Source: CAYLHF01 sp964383365 (GTDB taxonomy: Bacteria; Bacteroidota; Rhodothermia; Rhodothermales; UBA10348). From it: DNA of 21,716 bases. Below the pieces are notes generated by a model that saw only the letters and a list, made by a program, of their open reading frames with translations, was not told where the DNA came from and did no database searches. The DNA lies in contig CAYLHF010000044.1 of NCBI GenBank assembly GCA_964383365.1, positions 1-21,716 on the forward strand, written 5' to 3'. This document shows positions 7,725 through 17,087 of the stretch, one piece after another. Position 1 is the stretch's first letter. Each line of letters opens with the position of its first letter. The translations under genes and the position numbers were made by a program.

Positions 7725-7813
7725 GAAATAGCCCGGCTCCTGAGTCGTTATTTTCTTACAATACAGGACTTCATCTAGCGTTTTTCTGCAAAATCGATAC
7801 GGGGTGTTAGAGC

Positions 7814-9184
7814 ATGTTTACCAGCATTGACCCGATGACGGGTCGCGTTATTGGAGAATATCCGGAAATGGAGCACACTGAAGTGCAGGATATTCTGGAG
7901 AAGGCTCGTGATGCACAGCGTGAATGGAGAACCGTGTGTCTGGACGAGCGAGCCCGTCTGATGATGAGGGCGAGCGAAGTACTCCTCGATAGAAAGGAAG
8001 AGTGCGCGACGCTTATGACCCGGGAGATGGGGAAGATTGCGACACAGGGCATCGCAGAGATCGAAAAATGCGCCTGGGTGTGTCGTTTTTATGCCGAGCA
8101 CGCGCACACCTATCTGACTCCGGAAGATGTCGAGACAGAGGCCCATCACAGTTTCGTGACCTACCACCCGTTGGGTGTCGTCCTGGCGATCATGCCGTGG
8201 AATTACCCCTTCTGGCAGGCCTTTCGATTTGCGGCTCCCGGTCTGATGGCCGGAAACGGGTGTCTGCTCAAGCACGCTCCGAATGTGTTCGGTTGTGCAC
8301 TCATGATGGAATCGATATTTCGTGAGGCGGGATTCCCCGAACACCTGTTCCGTTCGCTCGTCATAGACATACCGGAAACTACGCGCGTCCTTCACGATCC
8401 CCGCGTTGCCGCTGTCACTATCACGTCGAGTGTCAATGCAGGACGTGCGGTAGCCGCTGAGGCTGGCAAAGTGTTGAAGAAGTGTGTCCTCGAACTCGGA
8501 GGATCCGATCCGTTCATTGTGCTCGAAGATGCCAATATAGACAAGGCCGTCGAGGTCGGAATCGTTGGCCGTTTTCAGAACAGTGGGCAGAGTTGTATTG
8601 CTGCCAAACGATTTATCATTGTCGATGAGATCTATGATGAGTTCGAGAAGAAATTTGTAGAGGCGGTGTCTCGACTCAGAATGGGAGACCCGTCCGAAGA
8701 CGGCGTGTATATCGGTCCCCAGGCGCGAATGGATCTTCGCGACGGTCTCGCCGATCAGGTTCAGCGAACGCTCGATGCCGGCGCCCGGGCCTTGATCGGA
8801 GGCGAAATTCCTGAAGGCGAGGGGGCGTACTATCCTGCGACGGTCCTGGCGGGTGTCAAACCGGGCATGGCGGCGTGGTCGGAGGAATTATTCGGACCGG
8901 TGGCGACGCTCATACGGGTAGCCGATGAGGAGGAGGCAATCGATGTCGCGAACGGCACCGATTTCGGTCTCGGCGGCTCCGTCTGGACGCAGGATCTGGA
9001 TCGGGGAGAACGCATCGCGGCCGACAAAATCGAATCGGGGGCCGCATTTGTGAACGAAATGTCCAAGTCCGATCCCCGTATGCCCTTTGGAGGTATTCGG
9101 CTATCAGGATATGGTCGCGAGTTGTCCATTTTCGGAATTCGCGAATTCGTAAACGTCCACTCCGTCTGGGTGACTCAGCGATAG
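7814..9184 (+). CDS. NAD(P)-dependent aldehyde dehydrogenase, succinate-semialdehyde dehydrogenase-like
   Basis: A 456-residue cytosolic ALDH-superfamily enzyme oxidising an aldehyde to its acid. Visible are the substrate-channel motif MPWNYPFWQAFR, KHAPNVFGCA in the cofactor-binding region, the general base LELGGSDPF (Glu227), the catalytic FQNSGQSCIAAKR (Cys261), and EELFGPVATLI with the C-terminal PFGGIRLSGYGRE. The PWNYPFWQ signature and the length match the GabD/YneI succinate-semialdehyde branch. The cofactor-loop motif usually reading TGS is TSS here (VTITSSVNAGRA). It is followed 44 bp later by an acetolactate-synthase-like gene on the same strand, suggesting a two-gene unit. The true aldehyde is not determinable from sequence. 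Confidence 0.92.
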   Translation: MFTSIDPMTGRVIGEYPEMEHTEVQDILEKARDAQREWRTVCLDERARLMMRASEVLLDRKEECATLMTREMGKIATQGIAEIEKCAWVCRFYAEHAHTYLTPEDVETEAHHSFVTYHPLGVVLAIMPWNYPFWQAFRFAAPGLMAGNGCLLKHAPNVFGCALMMESIFREAGFPEHLFRSLVIDIPETTRVLHDPRVAAVTITSSVNAGRAVAAEAGKVLKKCVLELGGSDPFIVLEDANIDKAVEVGIVGRFQNSGQSCIAAKRFIIVDEIYDEFEKKFVEAVSRLRMGDPSEDGVYIGPQARMDLRDGLADQVQRTLDAGARALIGGEIPEGEGAYYPATVLAGVKPGMAAWSEELFGPVATLIRVADEEEAIDVANGTDFGLGGSVWTQDLDRGERIAADKIESGAAFVNEMSKSDPRMPFGGIRLSGYGRELSIFGIREFVNVHSVWVTQR

Positions 9185-9228
9185 CGTTTCTCAGAGTCTA
9201 ACCACTTCTATTACATCGGTGAAACCGT

Positions 9229-10869
9229 ATGGCTACTGCCGCAGAACTTTTCGTGAGGTGCCTGGAGAATGAGGGTGTCGATAAGATATTTGGCATTCCG
9301 GGTGAAGAAAACCTCTACGTCATGGATGCATTGCGAGATAGCAGCATCGAATTTATTACAGTCAGGCATGAATCGGGAGCCGCTTTTATGGCCGACGTAC
9401 ATGGTCGTCTGACCGGAAAGGCCGGCATCTGTCTGGCCACGTTGGGACCCGGTGCAACGAATCTTATTACGGGATTCGCAGACGCGAATATGGACAGAGC
9501 GCCCGTCGTTGCGATCGCCGGACAGGGTGCGACCACACGCATGCACAAGGAGAGTCATCAGATTCTGGATCTGGTGACGCTCTTCGATTCTGTCTCGAAA
9601 TACAGCGCCGAAATTCTCGAACCCGAGATCATACCCGAACTCGTTCGCAAGGCATTCAAGGATGCACAGGCGGAAAAACCCGGCGGCGCTTTCATCAGTT
9701 TCCCCGAAAACATTGCGGGACAAGAGATCGAGATGGGTTTGGCTCCGCTCAAAGTGCAGAGCCCCCTCATGCCGGACGCCCCGGAAGAAAAGATCCAACA
9801 GGCGGCAACGGTCATCGACGACGCAACGTATCCGTTGATCATGGCTGGAAACGGAGTCATACGGGACCGCGCAACCGATGCGCTCGTCGCGTTTGCCGAA
9901 CGCCTGAATATTCCGGTGGCCCAGACGTTCATGGCGAAGGGATCCATTCCTTTTTCTCACCCTTTGTCGCTGGGAACCGTCGGTTTACAGGCGCATGACT
10001 ATGTCGCGTGTGGATTCGACCGGGCAGATGTGGTCATCTGTGTCGGATATGATATGGTCGAATATCATCCCCGTCTCTGGCATCCTGATAAAGACAAGAA
10101 GATCATCCACATCGATCTCAGCTACGCGGAAGTGGATGCCCACTACCTCCTTGAAGCCGGTGTCCTTGGTAACATTTCGAATTCGCTGGCCCGTATTTCG
10201 GCTCAGACGAGGAAACGGCACGAAGGCTCAACTGCGAATCTAAAAGGAATCATAACCAATGAACTGGATGATTTTGCCGGGGATGATCACTTTCCGATAA
10301 AGCCTCAGAAGATCCTGTTCGACACACGTCAGGTGATGAACGACGAGGATATTCTCATATCCGATGTCGGTGCCCACAAGATGTGGATCGCACGTCTCTT
10401 CCGGGCAGAATGTCCGAATACCTGTATTATCTCGAATGGCTTCGCGTCCATGGGTATCGGTGTTCCGGGGGCTATCGCAGCCAAGATGGCGTATCCGGAG
10501 CGGAATGTCCTGACGATCACGGGAGATGCCGGCTTCATGATGAACTCCCAGGAAATCGAAACGGCCCTGCGCTACGAGGTCCCGATCGTCATTATGATCT
10601 GGAACGACAGCGAGTATGGCCTGATCAAGTGGCACCAGGACCGCCGGTTTGGTCGGTCGGGGAACGTCAGTTTCAACAATCCCGATTTCGTGAAGTATGC
10701 CGAATCATTTGGAGCCAGGGGATACCGGGTCGAGAAAGCAGAAGATCTGGCTCCCACGCTGACCCGTGCATTTGCAGACAAGACGGTGGTTGTTATCGAC
10801 GTACCGGTCGATTACTCCGAAAATATGAAACTGACCGAGACGCTCGGCAACCTGGTGTGCCCGATTTAG
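9229..10869 (+). CDS. Thiamine-diphosphate enzyme, acetolactate synthase large-subunit-like
   Basis: A 546-residue ThDP-dependent enzyme with the full three-domain plan. The N-terminal PYR domain has the activating glutamate in RHESGAAFMA (Glu48) and the LATLGPGATNLITG stretch. The central domain follows at about 190-330. The C-terminal PP domain carries the metal/ThDP motif from ITGDAGF (about 430) to WNDSEYG (about 460). Closest in style to acetolactate synthases, which join two pyruvates with loss of CO2. No regulatory small subunit (ilvN/ilvH) or other branched-chain gene is near, so a catabolic, AlsS-like or unrelated carboligase/decarboxylase role is as likely as isoleucine-valine synthesis. 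Its partner is the aldehyde dehydrogenase just upstream. Class is firm, the exact reaction is not. Confidence 0.88.
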   Translation: MATAAELFVRCLENEGVDKIFGIPGEENLYVMDALRDSSIEFITVRHESGAAFMADVHGRLTGKAGICLATLGPGATNLITGFADANMDRAPVVAIAGQGATTRMHKESHQILDLVTLFDSVSKYSAEILEPEIIPELVRKAFKDAQAEKPGGAFISFPENIAGQEIEMGLAPLKVQSPLMPDAPEEKIQQAATVIDDATYPLIMAGNGVIRDRATDALVAFAERLNIPVAQTFMAKGSIPFSHPLSLGTVGLQAHDYVACGFDRADVVICVGYDMVEYHPRLWHPDKDKKIIHIDLSYAEVDAHYLLEAGVLGNISNSLARISAQTRKRHEGSTANLKGIITNELDDFAGDDHFPIKPQKILFDTRQVMNDEDILISDVGAHKMWIARLFRAECPNTCIISNGFASMGIGVPGAIAAKMAYPERNVLTITGDAGFMMNSQEIETALRYEVPIVIMIWNDSEYGLIKWHQDRRFGRSGNVSFNNPDFVKYAESFGARGYRVEKAEDLAPTLTRAFADKTVVVIDVPVDYSENMKLTETLGNLVCPI

Positions 10870-10966
10870 CAGCTACCCAACCGAAAATTCAGATATATTT
10901 CAGGTCAATTGAAGGTTGGCATTCCGATCTTTGCTCGGTACTGATCACCAGTTGAACGTGGAAGGC

Positions 10967-10972
10967 GGAGGG
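10967..10972 (+). promoter_or_regulatory. Ribosome-binding site of the TlpA-like gene
   Basis: GGAGGG, 4 nt before the ATG at 10977. Worth noting because most genes in this window lack a clear Shine-Dalgarno; it fixes this start and suggests independent translation. Confidence 0.7.
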
Positions 10973-10976
10973 TAGC

Positions 10977-11522
10977 ATGGATCGCACGAAGGTCATAATC
11001 ATTGCCTCAATTGGGGTATTCGGATTCCTTTTCGTCGCGCTCGGAGACTTTGGTGCGAGCAAAGTCGAGCCGCTGGTTGGATATTGGCAGGACGGGCGGA
11101 TGCAGGAGGCTGCTGACTTTACGCTCCCGGCCCTGAGAGGAGATTCGTTGACCCTGTCTGATTATCGGGGAAAAATCGTTGTTCTGAATGTATGGGCTAC
11201 GTGGTGCGCTCCATGCCGGGAAGAAATGCCTGCCTTCGTTCGGATGCAGGATGAGATGAGGCACACCGGTGTTCAGTTTATCGGTGTCTCGATAGATCGG
11301 AGTATGGATCTTGTGGCGGCTTTCGCCGATGAGTACCATGCCAACTATCCGCTCGTGCTCGACGACGGAACGGTGGATACATCATATGAGGGCAATACGG
11401 GCGTGCCAACGACGTATCTGATCAATCGGAAAGGACAGATCTGGCGCTACATGGCAGGACCTCTCTCACGGGCCAGTCTGATACCGGCGCTGCGGCAAAT
11501 GCTGGATGCCGAGCCGGTATAG
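10977..11522 (+). CDS. Membrane-anchored TlpA/ResA-family thiol-disulfide oxidoreductase
   Basis: A 181-residue protein with an uncleaved-looking N-terminal membrane helix (KVIIIASIGVFGFLFVAL, residues 5-22) and a periplasmic thioredoxin-like domain. The domain shows ADFTLPALRG, the active-site WATWCAPC (Cys77, Cys80), FIGVSID, and the cis-Pro segment GVPTTYLI. Such proteins reduce disulfides outside the membrane, for example for cytochrome c maturation or metal-protein biogenesis. It is 107 bp after the ThDP gene and converges on cusA, whose stop is 37 bp away. Its specific partner is unknown; a link to the neighbouring metal genes is only positional. Confidence 0.88.
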   Translation: MDRTKVIIIASIGVFGFLFVALGDFGASKVEPLVGYWQDGRMQEAADFTLPALRGDSLTLSDYRGKIVVLNVWATWCAPCREEMPAFVRMQDEMRHTGVQFIGVSIDRSMDLVAAFADEYHANYPLVLDDGTVDTSYEGNTGVPTTYLINRKGQIWRYMAGPLSRASLIPALRQMLDAEPV

Positions 11523-11559
11523 GATCGGCTTCTACTTCACGAACCAGGTTCTGACCGAC

Positions 11560-14364
11560 TCAGGCGTCTGCCTCTATCTCGCGGGCCATTTTCTTAATCT
11601 GTCGGGATCTCCAGATGTAGTAGATCGCCGGCAGTACCACGAGACTCAAGACTGTTGCCGAGATCATACCTCCGATCATGGGGGCGGCAATCCGCTTCAT
11701 GACCTGGGATCCCGTTCCGGTGCCCCACATGATGGGAACGAGTCCCATGATGATGGCGGTCACCGTCATGAATATGGGTCGTATGCGCATCACGGTTCCG
11801 CTATAGATGGCTTCCTTGAGGTCGGACAGAGTTCGCATCTCGCCCCGTAATCTCCGCTCGTCAAACGCCTGGTCCAGATAAGTGAGCATGATCACACCTA
11901 TTTCGGACGACACTCCTGCAAGCGCGATAAAGCCAACCCCGACGGCGACGCTCAGGTTGAAGCCCAGATAATAAAGGAACCAGATACCACCTACGAGAGC
12001 GAAAGGAAGTGATAGCATCACGATCAGACTCTCCTGTAAATTCTTGAAATTGAAGAACAGGAGCAGGAAGATGATGATCAGCGTGATGGGAACGACGATT
12101 CTCAGACGTTCCTGGGCCCGGACCATGTATTCGTATTGTCCGCTCCAGACGATGTTATACCCGTCCGGAAGATCAATTTTCTCTGCGACTTCCTTCTGTG
12201 CGATCTTGACGTAGGTCCCCACATCGATCCCTTTCAGATCAACGTAGATCCAGGACGTGTTTCTTGCGTTTTCACTCTTTACGACGGGAGGGCCCTGCAC
12301 CAGCTCGATATCTGCGACATAGCTGAGCGGAATCTGTGCACCGGATGGTGTCGGAATCAAGACTCTACTGAGTGCGGGTATGTTGTCACGGAGTTCGCGG
12401 CTGTATCGCAGGTTGACGGGATAGCGTTCCAGTCCTTCGATCGTCGACGTTACATTCATCCCTCCAATAGCCGACATGATAACGTCCTGAACGTCTCCAA
12501 CCGTAAGGCCGTAGCGAGCGGCTTCCGGCCGTTTGATGTGAAAGTCCATAAAGTGACCGCCGACCGTCTTATCCGGAAAGGCGCTGAGGGTGCCGGGGAT
12601 ATCCAGTACGACGGCAGAAATCTCCTGTCCGAGTTCCGAGAGCACGTTCAGATCTGAACCCATGATTTTGATTCCTATCGGGGTTTTGATTCCCGTAGAA
12701 AGCATGTCGATACGCGTCTTGATCGGCATGGTCCAGGCATTCGTAAGGCCCGGGAAATCGAGGGCGCCATCCATCTCTTCGATGAGTTTGTCGAGCGTCA
12801 TGCCTTCGCGCCACTCGTCTTCGGGTTTCAAGGCGATGGTGGTTTCCAGCATTGACAGAGGGGCAGCATCTGTAGCGGTTTCTGCGCGACCAATCTTACC
12901 GAACACACTCTCAACTTCAGGAAAGGTCTTGATAATGCGATCCGTTTGCTGAACGATCTGTCTCGCTTTCGTAACGCTAAGCCCCGGATCCGTGGTGGGC
13001 ATGTAGAGAATATTTCCCTCGTTAAGAGGCGGCATAAATTCCGAACCGAGACGTTCCAGCGGGTAGACNNNNNNNNNNNNNNNNNNNNNNNNNNNNNNNN
13101 NNNNNNNNNNNNNNNNNNNNNNNNNNNNNNNNNNNNNNNNNNNNNNNNNNNNNNNNNNNNNNNNNNNNGTGATGATCAGTAGAGAATAGAAGAGCGCCGG
13201 TCCGACTTCTTTCGAGGCGTCTATCACAATTTGCCAGTGGTCCTTCTTTCCCCGATCGCGTTCGAGGTGTTTATGCATATTCTCGATCATCACGATGGCT
13301 CCATCAACCATAGCTCCAATGGCTATGGCGATCCCACTCAGCGACATGATATTCGCATTCAGACCCTGGAAATACATAACCAGAAACGCGATTAAAATGC
13401 CCATGGGGAGCGTAAATATGGCGACCAGGGCACTCCGGAAGTGGAGCAGGAACAAGATGGTGATGAGCGCAACGATAATGCTCTCTTCGAGCAGTTTGTC
13501 CTTCAGATTGTCGATAGCCCGTTCGATGAGACTGGATCTATCATAGGCGGTGCGGATGGTAACACCGTCAGGAAGACCGGCTTTTAACGATTCAAGTTTC
13601 TCTTTTACGGCATCTATGGTAGCGAGTGCGTTTTCTCCAAAACGCATGATGATCACTCCGGCTACCGTCTCACCTTCTCCGTTCCATTCGACGATTCCAC
13701 GTCGAAGTTCTGGTCCGAGATGTACTTCGGCTATGTTGTCGATCAGGACGGGTGTCCCCATCTTATCTACACCGACCGGGATATTCCGAATATCGTCAGC
13801 CGATTTTATGTAACCGAGTCCGCGGACCATAAACTCTGTTTCTCCCATTTCGACCAGCTTGCCACCCACGTCGTTGTTGCTACGTTTAATGGCCATTCGG
13901 ACCTTCGAAATGGAAATATTGTAAGCCAGTAGCTTATTCGGGTCGACTTCGACCTGGTACTGTTTGACGTATCCACCAACGCTGGCGACTTCGGATACTC
14001 CCGGGACACTCATCAATTCATATCGCAAGAACCAGTCCTGGATAGATCGTAGTTGCTGGAGGTCGTATTTGTCACCTCCGTCGAGCGTGTATTCGTAGAC
14101 CCACCCTACCCCCGTAGCGTCCGGTCCCAGAGACGGCGTGATACCATTCGGAAGTCGCCCCGAGACATAATTCAAATATTCGAGTACGCGACTCCTGGCC
14201 CAGTACATGTCCGTGCCATCTTCGAAGATGATGTAGACAAAGGACAGACCGAAGAACGAGTAGCCGCGTACTGTTTTGGCGAACGGAACGGACAACATCG
14301 CCGTCGTCAGCGGATACGTTACCTGGTCTTCTACTACCTGAGGTGCCTGGCCGGGAAATTCGGT
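11560..14364 (-). CDS. cusA: CusA-type Cu(I)/Ag(I) RND efflux pump (5' end and an internal part in gaps)
   Basis: Inner-membrane RND (heavy-metal efflux) proton antiporter of the CusCBA tripartite pump. The coding frame runs into the gap at 14365, starting there with TEFPGQAPQVVEDQVTYPL, which in CusA proteins lies about 50 residues from the N-terminus; a Met at 14298 is internal, not the start. Further signs are TVRGYSFFG, IIFEDGTDMYWARSRVLEYL, proton-relay GAMVDGAIVMIENMHKH, and RIDMLSTGIKTPIGIK, which is diagnostic of the Cu/Ag branch rather than the divalent CzcA branch. Of the three methionines that bind metal in E. coli CusA, the first two (PLSMLETT, RIDMLSTG) are kept and the third is Leu (ARYGLTVGDVQ). 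The gap at 13069-13168 removes a membrane segment; comparison with CusA suggests roughly 90 residues are missing, more than 100 N can hold. Confidence 0.95.
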   Translation of the reverse strand, partial: TEFPGQAPQVVEDQVTYPLTTAMLSVPFAKTVRGYSFFGLSFVYIIFEDGTDMYWARSRVLEYLNYVSGRLPNGITPSLGPDATGVGWVYEYTLDGGDKYDLQQLRSIQDWFLRYELMSVPGVSEVASVGGYVKQYQVEVDPNKLLAYNISISKVRMAIKRSNNDVGGKLVEMGETEFMVRGLGYIKSADDIRNIPVGVDKMGTPVLIDNIAEVHLGPELRRGIVEWNGEGETVAGVIIMRFGENALATIDAVKEKLESLKAGLPDGVTIRTAYDRSSLIERAIDNLKDKLLEESIIVALITILFLLHFRSALVAIFTLPMGILIAFLVMYFQGLNANIMSLSGIAIAIGAMVDGAIVMIENMHKHLERDRGKKDHWQIVIDASKEVGPALFYSLLIIXXXXXXXXXXXXXXXXXXXXXXXXXXXXXXXXXXVYPLERLGSEFMPPLNEGNILYMPTTDPGLSVTKARQIVQQTDRIIKTFPEVESVFGKIGRAETATDAAPLSMLETTIALKPEDEWREGMTLDKLIEEMDGALDFPGLTNAWTMPIKTRIDMLSTGIKTPIGIKIMGSDLNVLSELGQEISAVVLDIPGTLSAFPDKTVGGHFMDFHIKRPEAARYGLTVGDVQDVIMSAIGGMNVTSTIEGLERYPVNLRYSRELRDNIPALSRVLIPTPSGAQIPLSYVADIELVQGPPVVKSENARNTSWIYVDLKGIDVGTYVKIAQKEVAEKIDLPDGYNIVWSGQYEYMVRAQERLRIVVPITLIIIFLLLFFNFKNLQESLIVMLSLPFALVGGIWFLYYLGFNLSVAVGVGFIALAGVSSEIGVIMLTYLDQAFDERRLRGEMRTLSDLKEAIYSGTVMRIRPIFMTVTAIIMGLVPIMWGTGTGSQVMKRIAAPMIGGMISATVLSLVVLPAIYYIWRSRQIKKMAREIEADA
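13069..13168. other. Assembly gap inside cusA (100 N)
   Basis: The left side resumes at VYPLERLGSEF and the right side stops at GPALFYSLLII. In E. coli CusA (recalled, not aligned by program) about 90 residues separate these points, so about 270 bp are probably missing rather than 100. Confidence 0.97.
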
Positions 14365-14464
14365 NNNNNNNNNNNNNNNNNNNNNNNNNNNNNNNNNNNN
14401 NNNNNNNNNNNNNNNNNNNNNNNNNNNNNNNNNNNNNNNNNNNNNNNNNNNNNNNNNNNNNNNN
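14365..14464. other. Assembly gap at the cusB-cusA junction (100 N)
   Basis: Removes the C-terminal end of CusB and about the first 50 residues of CusA. Both together need clearly more than 100 bp, so the gap is under-sized. Confidence 0.97.
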
Positions 14465-15622
14465 ACCTCCTTCTTCTCCGGTTTTAATTTCTCTGGGTTC
14501 GAATTCTCCCTCCCCTCTCACTACAAACACAATGGATCGCTCTCCGGATCTGATGATGGCTTCGGACGGTAACACGAGAGCATTTCTGATGGTCTTTCCG
14601 GTTAAGTCGACATTGGCATACATACCTGGCTTCAGGTCGAGGTTCGGGTTGTCGAAAATCAGTCTGACGTGGACGTCTCGCGCTTTCTCTCGAAGGAACG
14701 GATAGATATAGGAGACTCTCCCGATGTATTTCTTTCCGGGTAGGTAGGAGAGTTCCATCTCAACCTTCTGTCCGGTACTTATCCACGGTACTTCGTTGTC
14801 GTAGAAGCTGGCGTGTACCCAGACCGTGGATAGATCGGCGATCTGAAACAGATCCTCCCCTGCCTTAATGTGCGCCCCGTCAATCGCCATTCGCTTGACG
14901 ACTATACCGGTCGCTGGAGAATTCAGGGAGATCGTTTTGCGTACCTGGCCGGTTTCTTCCAGTCTGTTTATTTCTGATTCAGGAATATCCCAGTATTCGA
15001 GTCTTTTCCGGGTCGATGCCAACAGTTCCTCGGCGTCACGGTGAGCCGATGTTGTGGCTCTGTCTGAGACGGACTGGAAGTTTTTCAACGCGAGCAGATA
15101 TTCTTCCTGCGTGGAGACCAGTTCAGGCGAATAGATTTCCATGAGGGGATCTCCCTCGGAGACTTCCTCACCTACAAAATGCACGAACAACTTGTCTATC
15201 CAACCCGAGATTTTTGAGTTGACGAGGTAGAGACGTTCTTCGTCGAAATCGACCTCACCAACTGTGCGGATCACGCGGGAAAAGTCCTCCCGCCGAATCG
15301 TATCCGTTCGAACCCCCATATTCTGCATCGTAGATGGGTCAATCCGAACATTTCCTCCGGAATCGGCTGTACCGCCAGCAGATTGCTCATCTTCGTAAAC
15401 CGGCACGAGATCCATTCCCATGGACGACTTCCCCGGAGAGTCGTAGACCTCGGACGGGTTCATGGGCGACTGCCAGTACAGTACGGTTCGTCGCGCATCG
15501 GCCATATCCGTCGATTTCACATCTCCCTCCGCACCGGAGGTACGTCCGAGATAGAAACCGCCTGCGACCGCTAAAATCGCTATGACAGCGACGGAGAGGA
15601 GAGTTTTAATATTCGTTTTCAT
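14465..15622 (-). CDS. cusB: CusB-type periplasmic adaptor (membrane fusion protein), 3' end in gap
   Basis: Periplasmic adaptor linking CusA to the outer-membrane channel. The first 386 residues are present. An N-terminal membrane anchor/signal (LLSVAVIAILAVAGGFYLG, 8-26) leads to a metal-binding segment, YWQSPMNP then SSMGMDLVP, with Met54, Met68 and Met70 matching the spacing of the three Cu/Ag-binding methionines of E. coli CusB. Barrel-sandwich and helical-hairpin parts follow (GWIDKLFVHFVGEEVSEGDP, YSPELVSTQEEYLLALKNFQ), then the beta-barrel (VWVHASFYDNEVPWISTGQ). The frame artificially continues past the gap into an antisense frame of cusA, which is not real. The ATG at 15622 is 18 bp after the cusC stop, giving the operon order C-B-A without a cusF. 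Confidence 0.95.
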
Positions 15623-15640
15623 CAGTATGGTCGAGGTTTA

Positions 15641-17038
15641 CTAATAGCTGGCAAGTTGATCGAGACTCGTTACACCGAGTGCCTGTTCAAGGGCGGCAAC
15701 GGTCTTCAGATACCGTGCGTAGGTGTCCTCATAGCCGAGATGTAGTTTGAAAAGCATTCTCTCGGCATCGAGAAGATTCAAAAAATCAGTCCTGTCTGTC
15801 GTATATGCACTTACGGTGACCGACAGCGTGGTCTGGGCCTGAGGAATCAGCACCGTCGAATAGAGTCGGAGTTGCCGCGTGTCTTCGGCAAGCATACTCA
15901 TCAGATCGGCAATTCTGGTCTCGAAACCGGTATACAAGGATTCGACAGTTGCATCGACCCTGCGCCTCTGAAGGCGAGCTTCTTCGAGCTGCGAATGAAG
16001 GCGTCCCCGTTGCAGTGGGACCTTTACAGAAAATCCGATAGCGAGCGCATTTCGTCCGTCTGCATTGGGTGGAATATCGGCCGTACCTACATCGAAATAG
16101 GTAAGGTTCACGCCGAAATCCGGCATAAATTTCTTCTTCGCCAGGTGAACTCCCGTATCGGCCCGTTCCTGAGCCGTCGCGAGCGCTTGAGACTCCGGAC
16201 GCAAGCGTTTGGCTAACTCCAGAAGTTCGGCGTTATCCATCGGAGGAATTCCGGGAGCCGATGCGGTAATGAGTGTGTCGGCAGCTCTGGCTATGGGGAG
16301 ATTGGTGAGCCGGGAAATCTTCTCCAGTGCCGTACGTCGCATCCTGGCCAGATCAATAAGTTGCCTGGAGAGGGTATTGCGCTCCAATTGTGCCTTGATG
16401 ATGGACTGTTGGAGCCCGCGACCCACCTCGTATTGCGTCGCAGCTACAGACTCAAAATCTCTTAATCTGTCCTCGAAATCATGAATGAGAGTTTCGTACC
16501 GATGAATCCTGTAGATCTCGAAATAGGCCTGTTTTGCCTGTAGTTCGAGATTGTTTGCAAGGGCATCGGTCTGGTTTCCGGCAATTTCCGTTGTAAAGTC
16601 GGCAATGTCTCCCATTAACCCGAGTTTCCCCGGGAATGGGAATTTCTGCTCGACCTTGAGTTGTGCCAGTTGTTTTCCACGCGCCGTATAGACTGGAAAC
16701 GGGAGTACATTGAGCATGACGGTAGGATCGGGGAGTGCCGAGACCTGCTCTCGTTTTGTGCCCAGTGCTTCTGTCGTGATTCTTGCTGTCGCAAGGTCCG
16801 GATTGGACAGTCGAATACGGGTCAGTATTTCCGTCAAATCCAGGGTTCGAAGGGAATCGGGTGCCCGGTGATCCTGTGCCCGGGCCGTTCCAGTCCCACC
16901 GGAAATGAGAAGCGCCGTGTTAAAGAGAATGAATGTCCAGAGGGAACGACATCCGCGAGACCGGCCTGATGGGCTTTGCCGGATGGGCGCGGGTCTCTGA
17001 ATCAGATCGACAGAGTGCGATTGGTTGTGCTGTTTCAT
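15641..17038 (-). CDS. cusC: CusC/TolC-family outer-membrane efflux protein
   Basis: Outer-membrane channel for the Cus pump, first gene of cusCBA. Two outer-membrane-efflux-protein repeats are seen as long amphipathic helices (about residues 70-270 and 280-465), with typical features such as LRPESQALATAQERADTGVH and a strand start at MPDFGVNLTYFDVG. After an unusually long polar N-terminus (about 35 residues), a hydrophobic signal (LWTFILFNTALLISG) ends in ARAQD, suggesting signal peptidase I cleavage; no lipobox Cys is present, unlike E. coli CusC. The frame is open to a TTG at 17062, but ATG 17038 is preferred; neither has a Shine-Dalgarno. The real start could lie nearer the signal, though no Met is available there. 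It is transcribed divergently from cusR. Confidence 0.9.
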   Translation of the reverse strand: MKQHNQSHSVDLIQRPAPIRQSPSGRSRGCRSLWTFILFNTALLISGGTGTARAQDHRAPDSLRTLDLTEILTRIRLSNPDLATARITTEALGTKREQVSALPDPTVMLNVLPFPVYTARGKQLAQLKVEQKFPFPGKLGLMGDIADFTTEIAGNQTDALANNLELQAKQAYFEIYRIHRYETLIHDFEDRLRDFESVAATQYEVGRGLQQSIIKAQLERNTLSRQLIDLARMRRTALEKISRLTNLPIARAADTLITASAPGIPPMDNAELLELAKRLRPESQALATAQERADTGVHLAKKKFMPDFGVNLTYFDVGTADIPPNADGRNALAIGFSVKVPLQRGRLHSQLEEARLQRRRVDATVESLYTGFETRIADLMSMLAEDTRQLRLYSTVLIPQAQTTLSVTVSAYTTDRTDFLNLLDAERMLFKLHLGYEDTYARYLKTVAALEQALGVTSLDQLASY

Positions 17039-17087
17039 GTTTTGCAATAGATCTCGTCTCAATGATCGGCGAAAGGTCCGTGCTCGT

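Noticed and set aside
10916..10944. TTGGCA-17 bp-TACTGA as a promoter for the TlpA-like gene
   Set aside because: The -10 box matches the consensus at only two positions, so it is not better than chance.
14072..15622. Single long minus-strand frame running from cusB through the gap to 14072
   Set aside because: The part beyond the gap reads an out-of-frame translation of cusA (the true cusA frame gives TEFPGQAPQ...). The join depends on the arbitrary 100-N length.
17039..17062. TTG start for cusC at 17062
   Set aside because: It only lengthens an already long polar N-terminus, has no ribosome-binding site, and moves the start further into the divergent promoter region.
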